NCBI GenBank assembly: GCA_025094145.1
Contig: JALLLS010000002.1
Span: 1,054,001-1,118,000, forward strand
Origin: Spinellus fusiger
Taxonomy: Eukaryota > Mucoromycota > Mucoromycetes > Mucorales > Phycomycetaceae
Reading direction: 5' to 3'
Length of the DNA stretch: 64,000 bases
The notes beneath the pieces were generated by a model that saw only the letters and a program-made list of their open reading frames with translations, had not been told where the DNA came from and made no database searches. Below, in pieces: positions 47,397-58,204 of this stretch. Position numbers and translations under genes: made by a program. Position 1 is the stretch's first letter. The number at the start of each line of letters is the position of its first letter.

Positions 47397-47800
47397 GGCA
47401 GTCTACATACACTACACTTGCATCCCACACCCTACATTTACCAATAAATAAACCCAAGTAAATAGACAAATAGATTATTCTATTTCTTATGCCTGCAATA
47501 GCTAATCTAGCTTGGTGAATTGGCTGTGTAGAAGAAGTACTGGTGCTTTATATTTCTTTTATTGATACATTGATGCAATTATCCTCATCTACTCTTTTTA
47601 TAAGATGAATGCATTCTAAAGTGGATTCTATAGAACACTCTATCCTACTCATTAATGAGTGGAGGGGTTGAATAGAAATGCATCTCATACATAGTGTTGA
47701 TTTTATCCAACAAAGGTACTTTATTTACAAGAAGAAACTTGTCAATCTCTCTCTCTCTCTTTCTTTCTTTATATAAAGTATCGACTATTTTTGCATGTTT
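47397..47800. other. Convergent intergenic region
   Basis: 3' flanks of the converging PPR and amidase genes. AATAAA-like signals near 47443 (+), and a CT-rich run at about 47745-47770. No gene. Confidence 0.6.
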
Positions 47801-50299
47801 TCACTTGTTTCTATGTACTGTATTGGTAGAGTTTCTTGAAGAAATGATTTTATTTATTAAAATAAAGTAGATGGAATCTGCTGATGGGATAGTTACTTGG
47901 TATTGCGTAATAAGAGGCACTACTCTCCATGAATTGTATTGACCTATGTTATTATAGATTAAATCTAGACCGCAGATAAGTAGTAGCAGCAGTAGTAGAT
48001 CAATAGAGATTAGAATAATAGATTGAATAGTTAAGAAATATGCCTCTGTATCTACCTTTGAACGTGTTTGGCTTGGACTTGTCGAAGAGTATAAAATATC
48101 CTTCAAATCATTGGGGCACCTTTTCTCAATGCCTGGCATACGTTCTAAAACCTTTGCCATACGCAGCAGCAACGCCTCCTGCCACCATCCCGCCATCAGT
48201 TGCAGACCCACTGGCAAGTCATTGTGGAAACCAATAGGCACACTGACAGCAGGAATCCCTGTCAGATTAGCCAGAGACAAATACTGTGTACCCGCCAATG
48301 TCAATTTAGTATTGCTCATGCCATAGGCATGGGCCTTTGAAGGGATAAGGGGGGCTTGGATGGAAGTGGTAGGCGACAACACCAAGTCCACATCGTTGAA
48401 GAGCGTCGTAAGATAGTTCATAAGACGTGTGCGAACTTGCTGGGCCTTGACATAATCAGATCCCTTGATGTGGCTGGAAATACTCATCATGAGACGTGTG
48501 TATGGAAGGTAGGCATGGGGAGGGCCCTTGCTACGAGCAAAATTGTCCATTTCAAAGCAGATGGTCAATGAGTGTGCTACTCTGGCAATGTCGAGGTCGG
48601 GAATCGAGACAGAAGTGATGGTAGCGCCAAGGGATTCCAAGTAGCGTTTGGCAGCCTCAATGTTGTTCTTGAAGACAGGTTCCGCTGTATTTTCAGGACA
48701 TTCGAGAATACCAATGCGGATACCCTCCAGTGTATTGGTGAGGTAGTAGTTGTCGAGAGAAACAGGAGGTTGGTGGAGAGAATGAAGATCGTGTGGGTCT
48801 TTTCCAGCAATAACACTATAGATCAAGGCCATATCATCTGCAGTGGCGGCTAGTGGACCAAAGACACTCAGACTGGGGTCTATGGCGGCTAGAGACAATG
48901 TGTTGAGTCACTGTGTTCCATGAGGGATTAGGTTACCTCCACCATGAGTAGAGATACGTCCAAAGGTTGGCTTGAGACCATAAAGACCACAGAAAGAAGC
49001 AGGGATGCTGGTGGATGGATGTCCATGAGTCTCTGTAGAATGACAAAAGAGGGAGGAGATAAAGGACTTACCGAACAGATCCACCTCCATCAGCACCAAG
49101 ACTGGCAGGGAACAGACCTGCGGCCACACAACCACCCGCTCCACCACTCGAACCACCACACGAATGATCATGTTTGTAGGGGTTCTTGGGTGTGCCTGTA
49201 TTGGGATTGATTGAAAAAATGCTATTCAACCCATTAGATTCCCTCCCAATGTGATTCTTGTTTTCTTATTTCTTTGTCTGTTTGTTATGTCAACAGACAC
49301 ATAGTACTTACTCCCATCCTAGTTCATTCATAATGGTATGGCCTGCAATAATAGCACCTGCCTCACGTAACTTTCGGACTACAGTAGAATCCACAGTAGC
49401 AGGCTCATTGCCATGCATAAACGCAGTGCCACATTTTGTTTCATAACCAACAATATCAATTTCCTCTTTCAAAGGTATAAAAATACCATCCAATAGCCCC
49501 AATGGTTGGTTGTTTTTGTATCGCTCAGTAGAGGCTTTTGCCTGCTCAAGGATAGAGGCAGCATCAAAAGAGCGCATCCAATAGTGTTCACGTTTTTCAT
49601 TTAATGCGTGAATTAAGCGGTGAGCTACCTATTAGTCAGCCCAATATATCAGTGAATCTTTTTATATATAGATAGATAAATAGATAAATAGATAAATAGA
49701 TAAATAGATAAATAGATAAATAGATAAATAGATAAATAGATAAATAGATAAATAGATAAATAGATAAATAGATAAATAGATAAATAGATAAATAGATAAA
49801 TAGATAGATAGATAGATAGATAGATAGATGCAATTCTTTTGCTATTTACCTCAAGTGGTGTGGTTCTGTGAGTAGTATAGGCTTCATGATAGTCCCAGAA
49901 GGATAGAAAGGGAGACACACTCTTATGAGACACGTCGAATTGAACTCCAGGCACAGAGGGTGATGATTCAGTAGCAGTGGTTTTTTGCTCGAGTAAAGTG
50001 TGAATAGGATGCATAGTGAGATCTTCATTAAACACGCGACCACGTAGCTTGAACAGGTGGGCGTTCTTGGCTACTACTTCAGAGGCCATGGGAAGCCACT
50101 CTAAAGCGTGAGCAGCAGCTAACAAAGACCAGCCGTAGAGTTCTGGTGAAGTTGCCTATCACATGCAATAGAAATTACATTAGTCCAATGTGTCTTTTAT
50201 TCTCTACATTGGAGTCCCTTTGTATATGTTTATGTTTATATCTACACATATAAAGCCTGTATTTTATAGACCGCACAACCATTAGCTTACTTGAGACAT
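47801..50299 (-). CDS. Amidase-signature hydrolase, FAAH-like
   Basis: Serine amidase hydrolysing amide or ester bonds. Fungal relatives act on fatty-acid amides or acetamide, and the substrate here is unknown. Exons: 50299-50291 (only ATGTCTCAA), 50155-49850, 49628-49312, 49242-49072, 49007-48937, 48888 onward. The Ser-cis-Ser-Lys triad is present: Lys in IFIPLKEEID (about residue 159), CGGSSGGAGG, and the nucleophile region LGADGGGSVR. Then IPASFCGLYGLKPTFGR, and SLANLTGIPAVSVPIG near the C-terminus. An apparent TGA at 48910 lies inside a 48-nt intron. After about residue 569 (48056) the frame can read on to 47801, but this Leu/Ile-rich tail may be intron or 3' UTR since a GTAGAT donor lies there. 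Confidence 0.88.
49662..49832. repeat. Octanucleotide (TAGATAAA)n then (TAGA)n satellite in amidase intron
   Basis: About 17 per-unit near-perfect TAGATAAA octamers are followed by seven or so TAGA tetramers, all inside the intron between amidase exons 2 and 3. Long Ile/Tyr/Leu open frames on the minus strand here are repeat artefacts. Confidence 0.95.
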
Positions 50300-50536
50300 G
50301 AGAGAAAAAGAAAAAGAAGATAGAGTAAACTGTAACTTTATTATTATAAATACTACTATTATAAATGGCAGTAGATAGTATGAATATCATTATTAATACG
50401 GACATAAATATAAATAGATTGACGTACTAGGTGCTACTTTGGCCTAAACGCCTCAGCATTCGGGAATAGAAGAGAGAGAGGGAAAAAGAATTTTTTTTTA
50501 GTGGAGTCCTGAGCCCATTGGAAAAGTAGCCGCTGA

Positions 50537-50713
50537 CTACCGCCTTGGAGAGAGAGCGGTCTGTATGCACTGTGTCAGTAATACTTCATCACTAAAGGAT
50601 TGACGTTGTTCTTTTGCTGGTGACATTGTGTTGGACCATCGTTTAGGTAGAAATGAGAAAGACCGTGTCTGTTTGGGAGTTGAGCGACGGAGCCATCGAT
50701 TCCAGAGATGCAT
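50537..50713 (-). CDS. Small basic hypothetical protein
   Basis: A 58-codon frame starts at an ATG preceded on the coding strand by TTGTTGGTCTTTTGTGTTTC, a tract like other promoters here. The product is basic and Ser/Arg-rich (RWLRRSTPKQTRSFSFLPKR), with a helix-like QSFSDEVLLTQCIQTAL at the end. It could be the last exon of a larger gene. No family is recognised. Confidence 0.3.
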   Translation of the reverse strand: MHLWNRWLRRSTPKQTRSFSFLPKRWSNTMSPAKEQRQSFSDEVLLTQCIQTALSPRR

Positions 50714-53559
50714 TGGTAAGAAGAAACACAAAAGACCAACAAAGATCTTTACATGTCTTTATATTGCAAGTCATAAAAAACACCCACCTATAATGCAGGA
50801 GGGGGGTCCTTGGGAGGGATCAGGATAGATGAGATAGACAAGGCACACGTGGGATTAAACGTATGACAGCAGTGGTGTTTGTGATAAAAGCTTTTTATTT
50901 CAATAAGATCTTCATTTAGCAGACGATGTTTTTGTGGAGGGCTCACTCTGTTTGGGTGTGTATATATCTTTTATTCTCCCGTCTATTTTCTCTCTCCCCT
51001 ATTCGCTATTTCTTATGTCTATGGATTGCCACCTCCGTCCAATGTGTTTAGCCACGTTACTCATTTACAGAGAGATCTCCTATTCTTCTGCAGTTTGTAT
51101 ATCTTGGTAGAACATCCCCTTTTCTGTAGGATGTTCTCTTTGAATGACAGGTCATCTATTGATTCATCTACTGAGTAATGAATGAATGGATTTACACTGG
51201 GTTTTGTCTGTCGTCTGTCAGTAGTATCCCCCTTTTGCTTCTTTGTTTCTTCCAAGGGCAGTAGTAGTGATGCTATGATAGATGACAAGGAGGTAGAGAC
51301 TCCACTATTAATAAAGAAATGGTCCATGGGATGTCCTACTCCAGTGAATAAGCTCATGACTCTTTAATAGCAAATGGATCTATAGGACCATAAAGATATA
51401 AAACTATAGAAATATAGAAATATAATAATATAAGAATACAGACAAATTGGTAATAGTCTATTTCAATACAGAGCGTAGTGCATGTATTTATGTATCTATC
51501 TGTCTATCTGTCTATGTATCTATCTATATTTATATTTATATTTATATATAAAGTAAACGCTATTCTTCATACAATAGGGTTTATGAAGAAACTAGTGTTT
51601 ACATACAATAGGTAGGACTATATACTCAGTATGGAGTGTCGAGTGGGATTCTATACACCTGAAAGAAACCCACCCAAGACCTTCTCCTTATGTAAAGTGT
51701 GAGCCTCATGTAGACTTGTCAATCAATAGAATTCTTATTAACAGTAGGGGTCATTTTACAAGATAAACAAAGAGTACTAAGAATGACGAAAACAAGTAGG
51801 TAGAGTAATTTAGAGTAATTTAGAGTAGTGTATATTAATGTATATTGATGTAGGTATATTGATGTGGTTAAGAACAAACTACCCATTTGAGATGTACCTT
51901 TTTCTTTATTTCTTTTCTTTCGAGAAACTGCTCGAATGGATACTATTCTAGATAGATAGACCTGCTTCTATTAAAAAAGTGTGGCATGACTAAATCAATG
52001 GACTAACAATTTCAATTCCCTTTTTTATTATTATTACTACTCATCTGGGGAAAAGGGTGCACAGGCCTTTAATGGATTTAATGTCTCAACAAGGCTTAAG
52101 GAGACTCCATCTTGGGTATGTCTTGTCTAACTCTTCATAACAGTGCAATTAAGATGGAGTTGTAATCTGTAAAAAGTTTTGAAATGGGATGTGCATGATT
52201 CTTATGGACTACAGGAGTATAGTCAATAGAACAATTGATTCCATTGATTGTGCAGTGTAAAAATACCCTACACACCCAAAGAGATATTAGACAAATGGAC
52301 CCACTATAGAATTCTCCATGTTTCTTATTATACACAGTCCCTCTATTGTTTATCCTATTGGACTCTGGTAGGTGGTACTGGTATGAGTACTAGTCAGTCC
52401 TTTCTTTCTTTATTTGTCTATGTTTTATTCATTGGATTTATTTGCTGTTCCCACTTGTTTAACTCATTTAGGAATACAAACAGTAAGAATAAAAACGATA
52501 TACAATCTTTGAATTTTATTATGTAGTATTCTATAGTATCCTATACTACATGCTATCACATATTACACTATAGTATAACTAGTAGATACAATAAATAAAA
52601 GGCTTCCTTGTTCTCTCCGTACTTTACTACAGCCACAGAATAGTGGATAATGATTTGAATATGTTTATTTACATTGTTATGTTTGTGTTCTATACATTAG
52701 ACAAATTCCAGAGCAACGATACTCCATTTTTATTTTCATTATTGATATTGACATTGACATTTGCATACAGATTAAATGATGGGATATAGTCAATAGATAA
52801 AAAGACAGAAGATATAGGCCTTGTGGTAGGGTGTGTTATCTATCCACACATCCATCCATCATAATGGTATCTATACTGCTTATATTTACATTAATAGAAA
52901 TGCTTAGAATACTTGTTGGGTTCTTGTTGATGAAGCCAATGATCCCTTGATAGGCTCCACAGAGAACAACTGTCCACTTCACCTTTTTAAATCTCCTTAG
53001 TTGCACACACATAAAATAGGATTCGTATGAGCCATTGTTCTACTCATTGGATGGCTTGTTTTCTGTCTGCATGATAGAATTCAGTGGGGATGGAATCCAG
53101 TACAGGTCATTCTGTGTTTTGGTTGGTGGCAGCCTAGGTCCCACAACACCGACAACGCATGGCTGTGTCTGTTATGGGTGAAGATGACATCAGAAAGAAC
53201 AGACCCTTGTTTGGAGCCTAGAGTGCATCTCTACTGTGATAAATACAAAGGAGGAGGCAAGGAAAGAAAGGCAAAAAGTGACTCCGTACTGAAGACAGAC
53301 AAGGCCAAAACATTCTTCCCTATAGAAAAGAAGAAACACATCTGATCTGCTGTATAGTGGCTCTTATCAGTAGAAATAACAGCACAAGACTTTTCATGAT
53401 GAAATCCGCGTGCCACTGCAGGACATTTTTTGTTCTCAATTTCTATTCTCTATTTTCCCTATTTCTCATTACAAAACCAGTCTTCTTCTTTACTGGTTCT
53501 TCTCACTTGTTAAACTTGTTTATTTTCTCCCTTTCTCTTTTGTACTTTCTGTCTTTGTC
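50714..53559. other. Intergenic with simple repeats; no firm gene
   Basis: A 98-codon minus frame (51061-51357) is hydrophilic and protein-like but unrecognised. TATC/TGTC tetramers lie at about 51488-51550, and a repeated TAGAGTAATT/TGTATATTGATG region at about 51798-51865. Otherwise nothing is supported until the GPI-protein promoter. Confidence 0.45.
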
Positions 53560-54102
53560 ATGAATTACAGTCCTATCAAATTAAGCAGGTTTATTTTTGC
53601 TCTTTTCATTCTCCAACTGTCAGTCTACTGCACCTTGGCTGTATCTACAACTTCCCTGCCTGGACCCATTTCCTCCCACACAGATGGAGTGATTTGTATT
53701 CAGCGTGTATGTCCCACACAGGAGGCCGCCCAATCTGTCTGTCCCTCTACCTGTACCCATGGCTGTCATCGCAAGAATGATGTCTGCTGCACAGATCTGT
53801 TCACTATGGTGTGCAATGATTCTGCCTCCCAAGTACCCTCCACGGCTGGTACTGGCACTACGAAGATCAGTGTCCCGGGTACTGTAATAACACAACCTAC
53901 TCACTCCACTACCATCCCTCTGCCACTGTCCACTCTTCCTACTGTCACCACACCCACCACATCAACAACTTCAATTATGGTCTCTCCCACCTCAACATCC
54001 TCCCCACAATCCCCTGGTAACAATGCTGTCAGTACTGTCTTTTCTGTGCCATTGATGGCCTTTTCTCTTATTGCAAGTCTAGCCGTGATCTTAAGTCTAT
54101 AA
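53560..54102 (+). CDS. Secreted Cys-rich, probably GPI-anchored surface protein
   Basis: 180 residues. Start MNYSPIKLSR is chosen: the longer frame from 53410 merely translates a CT-rich promoter. A signal peptide (about residues 8-28, FIFALFILQLSVYCTLAV) is followed by a compact module with eight cysteines (VICIQRVCP...SVCPSTCTHGCHRKNDVCC...MVC). Next is a Ser/Thr/Pro-rich stalk likely to be O-mannosylated, then PGNNAVSTVFS and a hydrophobic C-terminus (FSLIASLAVILSL) that fits a GPI attachment signal. Role at the cell wall is inference. The cysteine pattern does not match CFEM, hydrophobin or a known toxin fold that I recognise. Confidence 0.75.
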   Translation: MNYSPIKLSRFIFALFILQLSVYCTLAVSTTSLPGPISSHTDGVICIQRVCPTQEAAQSVCPSTCTHGCHRKNDVCCTDLFTMVCNDSASQVPSTAGTGTTKISVPGTVITQPTHSTTIPLPLSTLPTVTTPTTSTTSIMVSPTSTSSPQSPGNNAVSTVFSVPLMAFSLIASLAVILSL

Positions 54103-54319
54103 ATGGAATTGCCCATTACTATTTTGTTGGCTTAGAATAAAAAGATAAAAGAATGAGGCTAAGATCAATGCCTTCTGCTCCCATCACAGCAATAGCAACA
54201 AAGAAACAGAAATCATCTTGTCATTTTAGCTATTCAATCGCTGTTTAACATAGTCTCATCTTCCTCTACAAGGTATACTGGGAAAGAGAAGTATGTGTCT
54301 GTGGATACCGTCAGTACGG

Positions 54320-55310
54320 TTGATTTTGTCGGTAGTTTAAAAACAACTGTCGTAAAAAAAAAATCTATTTGTCGGTTTGAGTTGAACTCATTGTCGTTTT
54401 GAGAAAAAAAGTCATTTGAAAAGAGTCGAATTGTTGTAAAGTTTTATATTCATTTGTTCCCTTCACACCCTTGTTTTTATTTATTCATTTAGCATAATGA
54501 TAAATACCTTCTTTCTGTATATAAATATAAATATAAATATAAATATAAAACTAACTACTCAGTTTGAGAAATTTAACATCCAAGTCGCAACTCAACCACC
54601 ACTTGAAAAATAATATGTGCATGACAATAAAAAGGCCTACATTTAAAGCTAAAGTAAGGAAGTCTGTGGACAACTTACAGGAAAGACATGAGTGGTTTAT
54701 ATAATGGAAGAATTCCAATCTCGATTATACGAAAAAATGTGTATTGATAGATGAGGCCGGCTTCCACATTAATATGATATTTAACTGGACTAGATCCGCC
54801 AGTGGAACTCCTAAAGGTACCACTAACCAACACTTTGTTGAGTTTATGAACAAACTTCTCAATGTCATGGCTACAGATGAGACTGTGAAAAGAAGTTATT
54901 TGGTATTGGATAATGCTTCAATTCACAAATCACAGCCTTTGAGACGAAAAATAGAAAGTAAAGGATACAGATTGATGTTCTTGCCACCTTACTCTCCTGA
55001 TCTGAACCCCATCGAGCAGTTTTGGGCGATAGTCAAAGGGAAGCTCAGGCATCATCGAATGATGACAGAAGAAAACTTATCGAGTTGAATTGCTGATGCT
55101 TGTAATCAAGTTCTTATTAGTGAGCTTTATGGCTTCTCTAGTCATTCTAAACGGCAAATTATTAACTGTTATAATAAAACACCCATGCAAACATGCCTTT
55201 TAAATCGTATTATGGTTTTTTTTTTTTTTTTTTTACAAACGTCAAATAGTTATAAAAATAACCACACATCAGACTTATAAAAACTGACACGTCTTTCTAC
55301 AAACGACAAT
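54320..55310 (+). mobile_element. IS630/Tc1-superfamily element, internally deleted
   Basis: Transposase codons at about 54620-55190 read VRKSVDNLQERHEWFI, stop, then CVLIDEAGFHINM (first Asp), LVLDNASIHKS (second Asp) and YSPDLNPIEQFWAIVKGKLR (catalytic Glu). All three DDE acidic residues remain. The stretch normally lying between RSASGTP and the second Asp is much shortened, and in-frame stops precede IDEAG and follow EENLSS. The flanks carry several TGTCGTTT/TGTCGGTT motifs, inverted on the right side, possibly transposase-binding subterminal repeats. Confidence 0.75.
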
Positions 55311-55339
55311 TACTGTGGTTTCATCGGTTATTATTGGAA

Positions 55340-55990
55340 GAAGAATTAGAGATAGTAAAAATAATATTTACTCCATTAGTTAAAGTTTTTCTTCTGTCTC
55401 CAGGCAGCAATCGAAAAACGAAATACAGTGTCTTGTCTACCCTTGACAGCCTTTTAGAGTTACTTCTGAGCATGCTTACATAATCCCGGGAGTTAAAGGT
55501 ATCCTCGTTGTTAAAAGCTTCTTTCTTCACACCAAATTTAACCTCTGACCAAAACTCTTCAATTGATTTTCTTTTTCTTTTTTCTTCTTCTTTTTATAAA
55601 TAAATAAATAAAAAAGTCGAATACAGGGAGGAGATACACACACTTATATCCTTTCTTATCGATGCAATTCCTGGCTGTTGTGGGCTTATTAACAGAAGCA
55701 TGATCCATAATAACACAATGTCCCTTCAACCCATTTTTATACAGAACATCCTTCAAATAACCCAAATAGTTCTGCGTTCTAGCTCTAATCATAACGGTTG
55801 TTTTTAAAACAGTACTATTAGCTTTTCTTTTCTTTTGCTTCATGTTAGCCATAACACCTTTACCGGGTTCTCTTTTCTTACTTAAAGAAGCTGTACCTAA
55901 TATTCCCCATTGTTTTTTTAATTAAAAAAAATAGAAAGAACTTAGAGTTATACCGGCGTCAGTAGCAACATTTTTACTGGAACTTGTTCT
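55340..55990 (-). mobile_element. Second IS630-type transposase relic, contains inverted-repeat arm
   Basis: The minus strand reads a DDE transposase of a different subfamily: WGILGTASLSKKREPGKGVM, then GLKGHCVIMDHASVNKPTTA (second Asp) and, beyond an insertion, SIEEFWSEVKFGVKKEAFNN (catalytic Glu). The usual YSPxLNP motif between them is replaced by a TTTA/AAG simple-sequence expansion, which shifts the frame. The 3' part (55349-55793) recurs in inverted orientation at 63556-64000. Confidence 0.8.
55349..55793 (-). repeat. Inverted repeat arm A (445 bp)
   Basis: Reverse complement of 63556-64000. Every segment I compared by eye matched without a mismatch, including the internal simple-sequence expansion. 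Confidence 0.9.
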
Positions 55991-56612
55991 TAGAGACAAA
56001 AAACGTGTAATTAAGACTACTGCTATTAACTAACACAATTATTTGATTGTCTTATTGCTGTTGTGATATAGCCTCGGCTATTGTATGGATGGTCGACGTT
56101 TTCGCCATGCATGCACGGTGTTAGAGGTACATGAGATATAAGTAGATATAGCTAACAACACAAGGAAAAAGTGTATAAAAACCACATAATCTAAACATTC
56201 AATAAAGAATCAACTATTTTGTTAACGTTAAGTATCGTTAGGACTTTTGAGAGAAGCAAGAATTGCTTAAAGAACAGTTGCCTAGTTACCCGTTGTAATC
56301 AAATCGTGTGTTATATCCCTGTTCATGTACCTTCTTTGATTTCCCTAGACTAGCCTTTGTATCCAAACCTCTATTTTCTCGTCACTTCTAGAGACCGAAT
56401 AACTACCAATTCATCTCTCTAGTGGTCTTGTTGATAGCCTTAGTGTCCTTTATTACACTGTTAGCATGAGTATCAGATAATTATTATCAACTTCATCGTC
56501 GGTACAGTTCAAGCTATTTTATAAAAAATAGGGTACTTTATTTATAACTTTTTAAGCCATCGATTATATTGTTTTATTTTAACGTAAAATTTCATTTGCT
56601 ATGTAGAACAAT

Positions 56613-58204
56613 TTAACATTCGAAGCGTAACGTACATTCGCGATGGCGATCTCGACTGGAATCAATGATATTGTATATTTTTTTCTGTGTAGCACAGTAT
56701 CTTCGCTTAATCACTTCAGGATCAGACGCAGGCACACACAATCGCCAGAATGTTTCACAAATAAAAAATAATGTTTGAGGGGTATTTAAGCTAATAAATG
56801 ATGAAAGCTCTTACAAGGATCTTGGAAACTTCATATGGGCAATCTCTATCATTTCATATACTTTATGGTGGGGAAGTGAGATCAGATAGAATGTAATACT
56901 AAAGCCTATAAATATGACAATGATTAGTTTTTTTACCAACTACAAAAGAAATATAGATATACTATGTATCTGGAAGGCGAGAGCATATTCAAGTTTGTTA
57001 TAATCAAGTGAATCTTTTGAAAATACTCCCAGTCTCAAAAGATCATGACAAAGAGCATGGTAGTCACAGACGCCAGACTTTGCTTTTACTTCCCCGTGAC
57101 CCAAATTAAAGCCGTGCTTCAGTTGATGGATTTTTGTTATGGTGGCATCAGGTCGGAAGTCGTTGTTCTTCTCCTGCTTTTTGTTGGACCATCTTAAAAT
57201 GGTATTCCTCTCAGTGTCTGCAATAAGCTCAGAGAGAATAGGATCAGAGTAGGTGCTAAAAAGCTCTGTCTCCAATTTTGCTTACATCCTTTAATGTATG
57301 CAATGGTAATTTTTGCATAATATTTTATTTGGCAGTATTTGTTAGTGAAACAATAATAATGGCCGGTTTATAGGTATGACTTACGCGTTATTAATGCATC
57401 GAAAAACTCTAGCTTCATGATATTTCATATTCCTCGCCATTTTAAGTAAATCTAACTCTCTGTCACATTTTTTCAACTTTCTACTCTCAACTGAATTTAC
57501 AATTCTGGCAATTTTCGTACACACGTAATCGTCCAAATCCTCAGTGTTGGCTTTGATCTTGTTAAGATTTGTTTCATATATCATGTTGATATGTTGTTCG
57601 GAAAAGACATCCAATAGTAACGCGCTGCTTTGTTTTGGACTTAATAGTAATATATTTGTCAGTGCCAGCAGCTCATGGATATTTGTTTCTATTTTCAATA
57701 AATTCCTGGTAGATATATTCCTTGCTTTGTTATGATATTCATTGAAAATTCTGACTACATCCATATTGTTCTGCAAACAATTCGTGTCTTCTTCATCCTC
57801 AATTGTATGTATATCCTCCTTGGAACTGGTGACTGAACTACTGTCTCTAATACTTGCATTATCAGAAGTATTGGTCTTTCCATACACAGTGGTCACCTCT
57901 TCTGATACAGTTTGATATATATATTCAGCTGCCCTATCCTGGGCAACCAGCTCAGTTTTCCCGTGCTTTCTCTTTAGCCAGAAGAGCTGGTAATCCTCAG
58001 TCTTTTTTCCAAGATTCAAGATCGCTTAGCAATTTGTTTTTTTCTTCCAAATATTTTTGGATTATATTCCTGTATCTGGTTTGGGCACACTGTCATTCAA
58101 TCAGATTTTTTTGTTCAAAAAAAAATTAGAGTAAGGCCTTCACTGTTTTCCAAACACCATTGCACGTCAATATTATATCTTCTCTGTTGTTTAGTTTTGG
58201 GCAT
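56613..58204 (-). pseudogene. Dead member of a fungal multigene family with PD-(D/E)XK-like motif
   Basis: Minus-strand segments: MPKTKQQRRYNIDVQWCLEN (58204), a 212-codon hydrophilic helical frame (58019-57381), then 57275-56940 with SDPILSELIADTERNTILRW, FRPDATITKIHQLKHGFNLG and GHGEVKAK. An intron joins QIH to FSITFYLISLPHHKVYEMIE, and the tail reads ELSSFISLNTPQTLFFICET to a TAA at 56613. From general memory, proteins of this layout recur in Mucorales. An in-frame TAA between FPRSL and ELSSF, a frameshift near 58020 and a phase mismatch at 57380 show it is broken. The Asp...Glu-x-Lys spacing resembles PD-(D/E)XK nucleases. Catalytic function is inference. Confidence 0.55.

Noticed and set aside
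48905..48940. In-frame TGA in the amidase
   Set aside because: It lies inside a 48-nt GTAACC...CTCTAG intron. Splicing gives HGGAAIDPSLS and restores the family sequence.
49662..49832. CRISPR-like array
   Set aside because: Plain short tandem repeat with no spacers, in a eukaryotic intron.
49636..49833. Ile/Tyr/Leu repeat protein on the minus strand
   Set aside because: Reading of an intronic octanucleotide satellite.
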